Source: Sphingomonadales bacterium (GTDB lineage: Bacteria > Pseudomonadota > Alphaproteobacteria > Sphingomonadales > Sphingomonadaceae). From it: DNA of 6,981 nt. The DNA is taken from assembly GCA_024636595.1 (NCBI GenBank), contig JAGXGT010000133.1:1-6981 (forward strand). The letters run 5' to 3'. The translations under genes and the position numbers were made by a program. The notes under the pieces are model-generated. The model made no database searches. It saw only the letters and a program-made list of their open reading frames with translations, and was not told where the DNA came from. This document shows positions 1 through 5,626 of the stretch, one piece after another (the stretch's first letter is position 1; each line of letters starts with the position of its first letter).

Positions 1-124
1 CTTCGAATCCGCTGGCGCGCATACGATGGGCGGCCCGACCGGTACCATCACCCGCATTCGTGCCTCCAACCGGCCGCTTTCTGAAATTCCGGCTGAAGTT
101 CCATCCAAGGAGGACCAGCGATGA
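1..124 (+). CDS. narJ: C-terminal end of probable nitrate reductase chaperone NarJ (partial)
   Basis: An open frame enters from the left edge, starting at base 2, and gives about 40 residues before a TGA at 122-124. The visible tail is Gly/Thr/Pro-rich with no domain of its own (it begins FESAGAHTMGGP and ends EDQR), so the sequence alone does not identify it. The call rests on position: the usual order is narG-narH-narJ-narI, and this gene ends directly at narI. Its stop overlaps the narI start as ATGA, which implies translational coupling. NarJ is the cytoplasmic, TorD-like chaperone that assists Moco insertion and assembly of NarGH before membrane attachment. The tail might instead belong to another nar accessory protein. 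Confidence 0.6.
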   Translation, partial: FESAGAHTMGGPTGTITRIRASNRPLSEIPAEVPSKEDQR

Positions 125-912
125 CCGAATTCATCAACCAACTCGCCTTTGGCTGGTATCCTTATTTGGCCGTAACCGTGCTGGTCGTCGGCAGTGTCCT
201 GCGGTTCGATGCGAGCCAATATAGCTGGCGTTCGCAATCAAGCCAGTTCCTACGCCGCAAGCAGATGGCGTGGGGATCGAACCTGTTCCACATGGGTGTT
301 CTGGTGCTGCTGGGCGGACATTTCGTCGGTCTGCTGACTCCGATCGGCGTATTCGACCTTGTCGGAATCAGCCACGGATTCAAGCAGACTGTGGCTGTCG
401 TCTTGGGAGGGATTGCGGGTTTGATGGCCTTCATAGGATGTAGCCTGTTGCTTCATCGGCGGCTGTTCGATGCGCGCATCCGTCACAGTTCTTCATTCGG
501 CGATATTGCAGTTCTGGTTTTGCTATGGGCGCAGATCACGATGGGCCTTGCGACGACGTATTGGACCATCGAGCATCTCGATGGCAGTGAAATGGTCCGC
601 TTCATGAGCTGGGCGAACGGAATCCTTACACTCAACCCCGCAGCGCCGGACTATATCAGCGATGTCGCGCTGGTGTATAAATTGCACATCATTCTGGGAC
701 TGACTTTGTTCCTGATCACACCTTTCACCCGGTTGGTGCACATCTGGAGCGCACCGATCTGGTTCCTACTGCGGCCGGGCTATCAAATCGTCCGTTCGCG
801 TCGCTCGCGCAAAGGGCGCACTGCGACAATTCCGCGCGGAGATACCACAACCGGTTCTTCCACCAGCACCGCCAATTTGCGCCAAGCCATGGGTGAGGAG
901 AAACCGATATGA
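121..912 (+). CDS. narI: Respiratory nitrate reductase gamma subunit, cytochrome b (NarI)
   Basis: NarI is the membrane anchor of the NarGHI complex. It oxidises quinol near the periplasmic face and passes electrons through two b hemes to NarH and then NarG. The 263-residue protein shows five hydrophobic segments, near residues 14-30, 52-75, 88-112, 127-148 and 182-204. All four heme ligands are in place: H57 and H67 in helix 2 and H189 and H207 in helix 5. The spacings of 10 and 18 match E. coli NarI (H56/H66, H187/H205), giving one proximal and one distal heme. The start is supported by a strong Shine-Dalgarno site, AAGGAGG at 107-113, and by the ATGA overlap with the upstream stop. The protein is longer than E. 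coli NarI (225 aa). The excess is a basic, Ser/Thr-rich cytoplasmic tail from about residue 226 that does not resemble the membrane core. Identity is very secure. Confidence 0.96.
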   Translation: MTEFINQLAFGWYPYLAVTVLVVGSVLRFDASQYSWRSQSSQFLRRKQMAWGSNLFHMGVLVLLGGHFVGLLTPIGVFDLVGISHGFKQTVAVVLGGIAGLMAFIGCSLLLHRRLFDARIRHSSSFGDIAVLVLLWAQITMGLATTYWTIEHLDGSEMVRFMSWANGILTLNPAAPDYISDVALVYKLHIILGLTLFLITPFTRLVHIWSAPIWFLLRPGYQIVRSRRSRKGRTATIPRGDTTTGSSTSTANLRQAMGEEKPI

Positions 913-1775
913 GAAAACTGGATGTCATCAATATTAATGCGGATGAGAGCCGACCCACACCGGTCATGCCGAGCGCCTGCGAGACTTCAGGCTGTGCGGG
1001 GCCGGAGCCGGAACCTTCCGAACCAATCATCATTGGCGGCGAAGTCCGCGTCGGTGGAGAGGTAATCGAAGAGGAAGCGATTGCTCGCGAGATGCAACAC
1101 CATCCAGCGGCCTCTGCGGATGAAGCATGGCTGTCCGCAGCGCGCGCGCTGGCGGTCCGCGAGCTGTTATGGCGTGAGGCGAACGAGCCTGAGGGCGACC
1201 CGGAGGAGGCGATTCAGGCGCTGCTCGAACGCGCGGTCCAAGCGGAGATACCAGAAGAGCAAGAGCTACAACGGCTTTATGATGCCGACCCGGCCAAGTT
1301 CTCTGCCCCGGAACTGACCGAAGCTGCGCATATTTTGATCGAGCCCGAAGAAGACAATAAAGGCGGATGGCAGCGGGCGGAGCAACTCGCCGCAGCCCTG
1401 ATCGAAAGCATCGCGGGCGAACAGGCGGGATTTGCCGCCGCCGCGCGCACGCACTCCGGGTGCGCTTCGGCCCGCCAGGATGGTTCGCTGGGTCAGGTTA
1501 GGTTTGGTGAACTAGCACCTGATATCGAAGCGGCCTTGAATGCGCTGGGCAAGGGAGAGATGTCAGCCGTTCCTCTAAGATCGCGCCACGGCTATCATAT
1601 CCTAAAGGTGCATCACCGCATTCCTGGGAAGCAGCTACCCTTTGAGGCGGTCAAGAGCCGGATCGCCGATATGCTGGAGGCCCGCAGTTGGACGATGTCT
1701 GCCGCGCGCTACATCGGCACATTGGCCGAAAAACACGGTGTGGAAGGTATCGATTTGACTGAAGCGTCACCATGA
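909..1775 (+). CDS. Parvulin-type (PpiC) peptidyl-prolyl cis-trans isomerase of the nar operon
   Basis: The 288-residue protein has a Pro/Glu-rich N-terminal stretch (residues 1-40), a helical region (about 50-130) and a parvulin domain (about 135-236). The domain shows the family signatures: ELTEAAHILI with H141, a serine/cysteine stretch followed by GSLG near 184-195, a low-complexity turn before ALGKGEMSAV, and the closing HGYHILKV with H230. A C-terminal helix follows. There is no signal peptide, so it should act in the cytoplasm, unlike SurA or PpiD. PpiC-type genes directly after narI are known from other nar operons, for example in Pseudomonas aeruginosa, where a role in folding or assembling the reductase is presumed rather than proven. 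The ATG overlaps the narI stop (ATGA), with GAGGAG about 8 bases upstream. The N-terminus has C24 and C29 in a short C-X4-C arrangement of unknown meaning. Confidence 0.88.
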   Translation: MRKLDVININADESRPTPVMPSACETSGCAGPEPEPSEPIIIGGEVRVGGEVIEEEAIAREMQHHPAASADEAWLSAARALAVRELLWREANEPEGDPEEAIQALLERAVQAEIPEEQELQRLYDADPAKFSAPELTEAAHILIEPEEDNKGGWQRAEQLAAALIESIAGEQAGFAAAARTHSGCASARQDGSLGQVRFGELAPDIEAALNALGKGEMSAVPLRSRHGYHILKVHHRIPGKQLPFEAVKSRIADMLEARSWTMSAARYIGTLAEKHGVEGIDLTEASP

Positions 1776-2095
1776 TGCTGGGCGATCTCCTCGCGGCCGC
1801 GCGCAACTCTGAAGCGGTACTCGAGCGCTGGCTCGGCGCTCGGGAGGACGACGTGCTAGAACAATGCCTCGCTTCGGCGGAGGAGGATCGGCAATCTCTC
1901 AACCGCTGGCTTGCAGGTTCCGTTTCTTGGTTCGAACGCCATGCATCAAGCGATGACTGGGCGAGCCTGACTTCACGCATGATGGCAAGCGACGCCCCTG
2001 GTCAGAATTGTCTGATGGCAATCATCGAACAGCGGCTGGCGCACAGGAATTGCTCGGCTCGTGGGCTAAGCATTGCAGAGGAGATGGAGCAATGA
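1772..2095 (+). CDS. Small hypothetical protein of the nar operon (107 aa)
   Basis: This gene is not recognised. It begins with ATG in an ATGA overlap with the isomerase stop. A second ATG follows at once at 1775, and no convincing Shine-Dalgarno site is seen, so expression probably relies on coupling to the upstream gene. The product looks soluble and mostly helical, with no signal peptide or membrane segment. It has a regularly spaced Trp/Leu pattern (LERWLG at 17-22, LNRWLAGSVSW at 43-53, DDW at 61-63), many acidic residues, and cysteines at 32, 80 and 94 that do not form a standard metal motif. It is real rather than a shadow: it fits exactly between two ATGA junctions on the operon strand. 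Its place beside narI and a folding helper suggests an accessory role in nitrate reductase assembly, but that is inference only. Confidence 0.75.
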   Translation: MMLGDLLAAARNSEAVLERWLGAREDDVLEQCLASAEEDRQSLNRWLAGSVSWFERHASSDDWASLTSRMMASDAPGQNCLMAIIEQRLAHRNCSARGLSIAEEMEQ

Positions 2096-2301
2096 CCGAC
2101 GACAATGGACAGAAGCCTTCGGGCGGCAAGCTGAATCCGGAATTGCGGGAACGTAGCGATACCACACATGATACCAGCCCAACCGCTTCACCGCTTAGCA
2201 AAACCGGCGCAAAAGAGGGCAATCAGGGCGAAGGCTGGTCGGCGCTGTGGCTCGTTGCGACGGTGATTTCAATTGCTGTGGCGCTTTATCTAATTTTGTA
2301 A
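2092..2301 (+). CDS. Small single-pass membrane protein at the end of the nar operon (69 aa)
   Basis: This gene is not recognised by family. The first 47 residues are hydrophilic, rich in Ser, Thr, Gly and charged residues, and probably disordered. Residues 50-69 form one hydrophobic segment that ends the protein (from WSALWLVATV to YLIL). This is a tail-anchored layout that would leave the N-terminal domain in the cytoplasm. The start at 2092 is chosen over upstream in-frame ATGs because it makes an ATGA overlap with the previous stop and has GAGGAG at 2078-2083, 8 bases upstream. An earlier start would overlap the neighbour heavily. The stop overlaps the end of the converging GNAT-like gene by 12 bases. 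As the last gene of the narI run it could tether or stabilise a nitrate reductase partner at the membrane, but nothing in the sequence proves this. Confidence 0.72.
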   Translation: MTDDNGQKPSGGKLNPELRERSDTTHDTSPTASPLSKTGAKEGNQGEGWSALWLVATVISIAVALYLIL

Positions 2302-2766
2302 ATGCGAGAATGAGTAATCGTGGAGGTGGCCAACGTTCAGCACCATCGTGACACTTTCAAGCTCCAGCCCAAGCTCTGCCCAGCCGCGGATATCACGGTC
2401 ACTCCACAAAGAAGTGGCCGGCTTGGTCTGCACTACTAACGTGCTGCAGCCGCGCGCTTCTGCTTCAGTCGTTAACGCTGAGCAGAGTACCCGCTTTACG
2501 GTGCCACCCTCACCCAGTTCGAATGCGGCCATAGCTTCCACGATCAGACTATTTTCGTGTCGTAATGTGCTGCCACTGCGGAACGAAGCGGCGCCGTAAA
2601 TCCGCGCGGCTTGGTCAACCACCACCATGACATGGCCGCCACGGCGCTTTAAAAGTCTGCCATATGCCGCCCAGCGCTGCGGGGTAATACCCGATACTGT
2701 GCGGATCAACGGATAAACTTCATCCAGCCGATCATTCGCAAGCAGATCGCTTGTCAGTTGCGTCAT
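2290..2766 (-). CDS. GNAT-like acyltransferase fold protein, function unknown (158 aa)
   Basis: The protein resembles a small GCN5-related N-acetyltransferase. It has an N-terminal helix-rich part, a central strand segment (HVMVVVDQAARIYGAASF), and then a helix and strand ending EARGCSTLVVQT that recall GNAT motif A. The end, WAELGLELESVTMVL, resembles the usual C-terminal GFE strand. The acetyl-CoA-binding signature R/Q-x-x-G-x-G/A is not intact: the equivalent stretch reads FELGEGGTVKRVL. Substrate and activity are therefore unknown. The longer frame could start at 2790, but 2766 is preferred because GGAG lies 4 bases before it. A promoter placed by the FNR-type site at 2832-2845 would also start transcription at about 2797, which leaves no usable leader for a start at 2790. 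The gene is divergent from the Fnr-type regulator and converges on the nar operon. Confidence 0.7.
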   Translation of the reverse strand: MTQLTSDLLANDRLDEVYPLIRTVSGITPQRWAAYGRLLKRRGGHVMVVVDQAARIYGAASFRSGSTLRHENSLIVEAMAAFELGEGGTVKRVLCSALTTEAEARGCSTLVVQTKPATSLWSDRDIRGWAELGLELESVTMVLNVGHLHDYSFSHLQN

Positions 2767-2804
2767 GACTCTCCATCCGGCTCCCGACATGCTCTAATTG
2801 TCGT

Positions 2805-2845
2805 AAAGTAAGAGCCAGCGATGGTTGCGCATTGAGATAAATCAT
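2805..2845 (-). promoter_or_regulatory. Possible class II FNR-dependent promoter of the GNAT-like gene
   Basis: If the FNR-type site centred at 2838.5 sits at -41.5, as in class II FNR promoters, transcription leftward would start near 2797. A weak -10-like TACTTT (complement of 2805-2810) falls at the expected place. The resulting leader of about 31 bases includes the GGAG in front of the ATG at 2766. The geometry is good but the -10 match is poor, so this is a prediction. Confidence 0.35.
2832..2845. promoter_or_regulatory. FNR/FixK-type binding site TTGAG-ATAA-ATCAT
   Basis: The dyad matches the FNR-family consensus TTGAT-N4-ATCAA at 8 of 10 half-site bases and preserves the core TGA-N6-TCA. 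It lies in the 124-base divergent region between the GNAT-like gene and the Fnr-type regulator. The regulator's recognition helix has the E-x-x-S-R residues that read such sites. The site is 52 bases from the regulator's GTG and 72 bases from the GNAT-like gene's ATG, so it may activate the latter and modulate or autoregulate the former. Confidence 0.65.
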
Positions 2846-2890
2846 TTCTGCGTTTAAGCTCTCTGCGGACACTCAGCCCAAGGAAAAATA

Positions 2891-3628
2891 GTGCATAAGC
2901 CGCTTGAGCCGCCAGTTTCAATTCCGGCGGATCATCCCTGCACGGACTGCCCGGTGCGACCGGTTGCTTTTTGCCGCCGCTTGCAGGCAGATGCGCTGTT
3001 GGCTCTGCGCTCGCGCGGAAGGCCTGTCCATCTGTGTCCTGGGCAGCCCTTGTTTTTTGAAGGCGACGCGGCGGACCGGGTATTTATGCTAACCCAAGGT
3101 GCGATAAAACTTTACGCACTCCTTGGCGATGGGCGCCGTCAAATGACGGGCTTCATGTTTCCGGGCGATTTTCTGGGCATATCCGTCGAAGATCGATTTG
3201 CTTTTTCTGCAGAAGCGCTGGTGTCTGCGGAGCTTTTTGCGTTTTCTCGCAGTAGTTTTGTCGAGTTTTGCGACGAGCATCCACAAGTTGAGCGTGAACT
3301 CTATCATCTTGCAGCGCATGAATTGGCAGCGGCGCAGCAGCAGATGGTTCTGCTCGGTCGCAAGAATGCAGCAGAACGACTCGCCAGCTTTTTTCTCATG
3401 CTGCTTGACCGCGCAGAACGCGGTAGCGGACAGGAAGAATACGCGGTTTCTCTACCGATGTCCCGCCTCGACATTGGCGATTACCTTGGGCTGACCAAAG
3501 AAACCGTTAGCCGGATGATCGCCCATTTGCGCGACCGCAAATTGATCAGACTCATTAATCAGGATCGAGTCGAATTGTTGGATCGTCAGGCCTTAGACGA
3601 TTTGGCCGCTGGTTTCGGTGAAGACTGA
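2891..3628 (+). CDS. CRP/FNR-family transcriptional regulator, Fnr/FnrL-like with N-terminal Cys cluster
   Basis: The 245-residue protein has the standard CRP/FNR plan. A cysteine-bearing N-terminus comes first, then a cyclic-nucleotide-binding-type beta-roll at about 42-135 (PGQPLFFEGD, GAIKLYALLGDGRRQ, FMFPGDFLGI). A long dimerisation helix follows at about 135-165, and a winged helix-turn-helix at about 190-225. The recognition helix LTKETVSRMIAHL carries E204, S207 and R208, the residues by which FNR reads TTGAT half-sites. C17-X2-C20-X7-C28 matches the N-terminal cluster of alphaproteobacterial FnrL/FnrN-type [4Fe-4S] sensors. However, the usual central fourth cysteine (C122 in E. coli FNR) aligns with Phe in ELFAFSRSSF; other cysteines are C49 and C127. 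It starts at GTG, with AAGGA about 6 bases upstream. It probably controls the nar genes and itself in response to oxygen, but the missing ligand makes the sensing mode uncertain. Confidence 0.88.
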   Translation: MHKPLEPPVSIPADHPCTDCPVRPVAFCRRLQADALLALRSRGRPVHLCPGQPLFFEGDAADRVFMLTQGAIKLYALLGDGRRQMTGFMFPGDFLGISVEDRFAFSAEALVSAELFAFSRSSFVEFCDEHPQVERELYHLAAHELAAAQQQMVLLGRKNAAERLASFFLMLLDRAERGSGQEEYAVSLPMSRLDIGDYLGLTKETVSRMIAHLRDRKLIRLINQDRVELLDRQALDDLAAGFGED

Positions 3629-3635
3629 GTATCAG

Positions 3636-3664
3636 AGGCCCTGGTCAGAATGACCAGTTGGCCT
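3636..3664. terminator. Intergenic hairpin between converging regulator and porin genes
   Basis: CTGGTCA (3641-3647) and TGACCAG (3651-3657) pair across a GAA loop. The stem continues as AGGCC (3636-3640) with GGCCT (3660-3664) after a two-base TT bulge. This gives about 12 base pairs located 8 bases after the regulator stop and spanning the porin stop codon. Neither side has a clear U-tract, so it may be a bidirectional terminator, an mRNA 3' stabiliser, or both. Confidence 0.5.
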
Positions 3665-4868
3665 CGATCCACATCTTGCTCGTATCGACGCCAAACATAT
3701 TGGCCTCATATCGCGCAAGTTTTGCCAGCAGGCCGACATCGCCCAGCTTGAAGCCTGCCGACGCGTCCCATTCATGGCCGTACTCGATCCCACCTATATC
3801 GCTATCGAACTGGTGATACGCCAGATTGAGATTGAGACCTGCCAGCGCTGTTTCGGACCCGAAGCTATATTTCAGCTTCGCATATTTATCCTCCACCCCC
3901 CCTGCCGGAGTGGTCAGGAAGAGATCGGCCCAGCCATTAAACTTGTGCAGCGTCGCCAGCGCTGTTTGCAGCGCTGTTCCATTATCGCTGCCCAGTTTCT
4001 CCCAGCCCGCCGTCACACCGAATCCGGCGACTTCGCTCCCTGCTTCGACCAGCCAGTAATCCGCAGCATAATCGTTAGGATTGCTGCCCAGATCGGATTG
4101 ACGCGCATAGCTGGCCTTTACGTTTAGTTTGGCAGTTTCGCCAAGCGGGACCGCGCCGGAAAGTAGCAGGCCATAACTCTGGCTGCTGTTCGTCAACAAG
4201 AACGGCTCTTCGTAATCAACCAGATAGGCAAAGGCCTTCGCATTGATCGGCCCCAGCTTCGTGCCTGCTCCGGCAAACACAAAATCCCCACCGAGCGCCG
4301 TGCGCGGCCCGGCATCACTGCCGAAAATCGTGCGCTGGCTGTTCGAATAGGTCAGGTCGAGCGTTGCATCGCCCAGCTTCGCTTCGCCGCGGATTGCATC
4401 GAAAGTCTGTTCGTTCTGCCGCCAGCCAACTGAGCCGACCCAGCGTTGATCGTCGAGATTAATCCTTTGGCGTCCGGCGGTCACGCCGCTCTCGTCCTGC
4501 TTATAGGCGATTTGCAGGCGATTGAGCTCGATATTCTCGGGATCTGCGACGACCGAATATTGTGGCCGCCGCTGGGCATCTACGACTGGAAAGGGAAAGG
4601 CATTGTAGGAATTGATGAGCGCCAACGTGGCCTCGCCCTCGACAAGAAACGAGAAGTCCCCCGATCTTCCTTCGACGCCTGCCCTTGCACGCGCAGTAAC
4701 GGCATCAGCGTCAGATGCGGGCTGATCCACACCTTCATAACGCAGCCGTAATTCGGCGATTGGCTTAAGCGAGAATTCGTCCATTGATTCTTCTTCAGCC
4801 GCCAGGGCGGTGCTGGAAAGCAAAGCCCCCATAGCGGCGGTAATTAGGATGCGATATCGCGTTTGCAT
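3645..4868 (-). CDS. Outer-membrane beta-barrel porin, alginate-export-like family
   Basis: The 407-residue precursor starts with a typical signal peptide: RYR basic head, hydrophobic ITAAMGALLSSTALA, and likely cleavage after residue 23 (ALA/A). The mature chain begins with a charged stretch and then PIAELRLRYEGVDQ, like the first strand of porins in the alginate-export group. Alternating amphipathic strands follow throughout, with Gly/Asn/Asp turns, for example VTAGRQRINLDDQRWVGSVG near residue 130-150. The protein ends IEANWSF, with the terminal Phe expected for recognition by the BAM complex. It would form a passive outer-membrane channel. The family name does not establish alginate as substrate. 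Its place among nitrate genes makes uptake of small anions possible, but this is speculation. It converges on the regulator gene and is divergent from mobA. The ribosome site is weak (AAAAGG about 11 bases upstream). Confidence 0.82.
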   Translation of the reverse strand: MQTRYRILITAAMGALLSSTALAAEEESMDEFSLKPIAELRLRYEGVDQPASDADAVTARARAGVEGRSGDFSFLVEGEATLALINSYNAFPFPVVDAQRRPQYSVVADPENIELNRLQIAYKQDESGVTAGRQRINLDDQRWVGSVGWRQNEQTFDAIRGEAKLGDATLDLTYSNSQRTIFGSDAGPRTALGGDFVFAGAGTKLGPINAKAFAYLVDYEEPFLLTNSSQSYGLLLSGAVPLGETAKLNVKASYARQSDLGSNPNDYAADYWLVEAGSEVAGFGVTAGWEKLGSDNGTALQTALATLHKFNGWADLFLTTPAGGVEDKYAKLKYSFGSETALAGLNLNLAYHQFDSDIGGIEYGHEWDASAGFKLGDVGLLAKLARYEANMFGVDTSKMWIEANWSF

Positions 4869-4930
4869 GGATGGAACGCCTTTTCACGCTTGGGAATACC
4901 CCAGCGATAGCCGCGCGTTATTTCCTAGAG

Positions 4931-4944
4931 ATGAGCCAGATCAT
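4931..4944. promoter_or_regulatory. Weak FNR-like palindrome ATGAG-CCAG-ATCAT
   Basis: The 143-base divergent region between the porin and mobA contains TGA-N6-TCA with 7 of 10 matches to the FNR half-sites. It shares TGAG at the left half and ATCATT at the right with the stronger site at 2832-2845. Centred at 4937.5, it would sit at -41.5 for a porin transcript starting near 4896, with only a poor -10 (TATCGC, complement of 4904-4909). No other clear promoter or RNA element was seen in this stretch. Confidence 0.3.
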
Positions 4945-5011
4945 TAGGTCGCGATTTCCTTATCGAATTTGCCTCATTGTAACCTGTACTGGCATCTTCC
5001 ATTGTAGGGTG

Positions 5012-5626
5012 ATGATCGATCCACCAGACAACCGAAACGATACCCGCCCCTTCGTGCTTGTGCTGGCTGGTGGTGAGGGGAGCCGGATGGGGGGCGCAAA
5101 GCCGCAGCGCGAACTTGGCGGAATGCGCCTAATCGACCGGGCCTTGGTCCAAGCACGCCGTTATGGTGATGAGATCGAAATAGCGGTTCGCGCCGAGGGT
5201 CAGATCAAAACGGACTTGCCCTGCGTCGCCGATGCTAATGGTATGCAGGGGCCGTTGGCCGGCCTAAGCCCCGGACTTGTTCGGGCAGCAGACGCCGGAA
5301 AGCAGTATTTGCTCCTCTTGCCGATCGACATGCCGTTTCTACCCAAGGACCTGTTCGACAGGCTTTCCCGCGCTTTATCCGAAAATCCGGAAGCTAACGT
5401 CGCGTTGGTGGAAAGTGACGGGCGCGTGCATCCCGTCTGTTCACTGTGGCGAACCGACATTCGCGAAATATTGTCCGACTATATTAGCACCGGTCGCCGA
5501 TCGCTAATTGGCCTGGCTGAACATGCAGGCTTCGTTAGCGTGTTTTGGGATGATCTGCCCGATCCGTTTTTTAACCTCAACACACGAGAAGATCTCGAAG
5601 CAGCGAGGTTGAGATTCGATAGTTAG
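5012..5626 (+). CDS. mobA: Molybdenum cofactor guanylyltransferase (MobA)
   Basis: MobA joins GMP from GTP to Mo-molybdopterin, making the guanine dinucleotide form that NarG-type enzymes of the DMSO reductase family require. The 204-residue protein has the nucleotidyltransferase Rossmann layout. The N-terminal GTP loop is VLVLAGGEGSRMGGAKP (about 15-31, with K30). GPLAGL lies at 80-85, the metal-binding LLPIDMPFLP at 102-111 (D106), and the C-terminal PDPFFNLNTREDLEAA at 183-198. The start at 5012 is chosen because MobA proteins begin a few residues before this loop. The open frame runs on upstream to 4871, but that extension is not family-like and fills the divergent promoter region. AGGG lies close before the ATG, a rather short spacing. 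The stop overlaps the moeA stop by 4 bases, tail to tail. Confidence 0.9.
   Translation: MIDPPDNRNDTRPFVLVLAGGEGSRMGGAKPQRELGGMRLIDRALVQARRYGDEIEIAVRAEGQIKTDLPCVADANGMQGPLAGLSPGLVRAADAGKQYLLLLPIDMPFLPKDLFDRLSRALSENPEANVALVESDGRVHPVCSLWRTDIREILSDYISTGRRSLIGLAEHAGFVSVFWDDLPDPFFNLNTREDLEAARLRFDS

Noticed and set aside
725..1033. 102-codon open frame on the minus strand over the narI/isomerase junction
   Set aside because: It is antisense to two secure genes, has no recognisable domain or ribosome site, and is explained by codon bias of the real genes.
1755..1770. TTGAC-like inverted repeat (TGAC, GTCA) just before the 107-aa gene
   Set aside because: The half-site spacing does not fit the FNR TGA-N6-TCA pattern, and it lies inside the isomerase coding sequence at an operon-internal junction. 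A regulatory role is not supported.
2008..2091. Earlier in-frame start for the 69-aa membrane protein
   Set aside because: It would overlap the 107-aa gene by almost 90 bases. The ATG at 2092 has both a good GAGGAG site and an ATGA junction like the rest of the operon.
4871..5011. 47-residue N-terminal extension of mobA from an ATG at 4871
   Set aside because: The extension has no MobA similarity, would fill the divergent promoter region and would start two bases from the porin start. The ATG at 5012 gives the usual MobA length.
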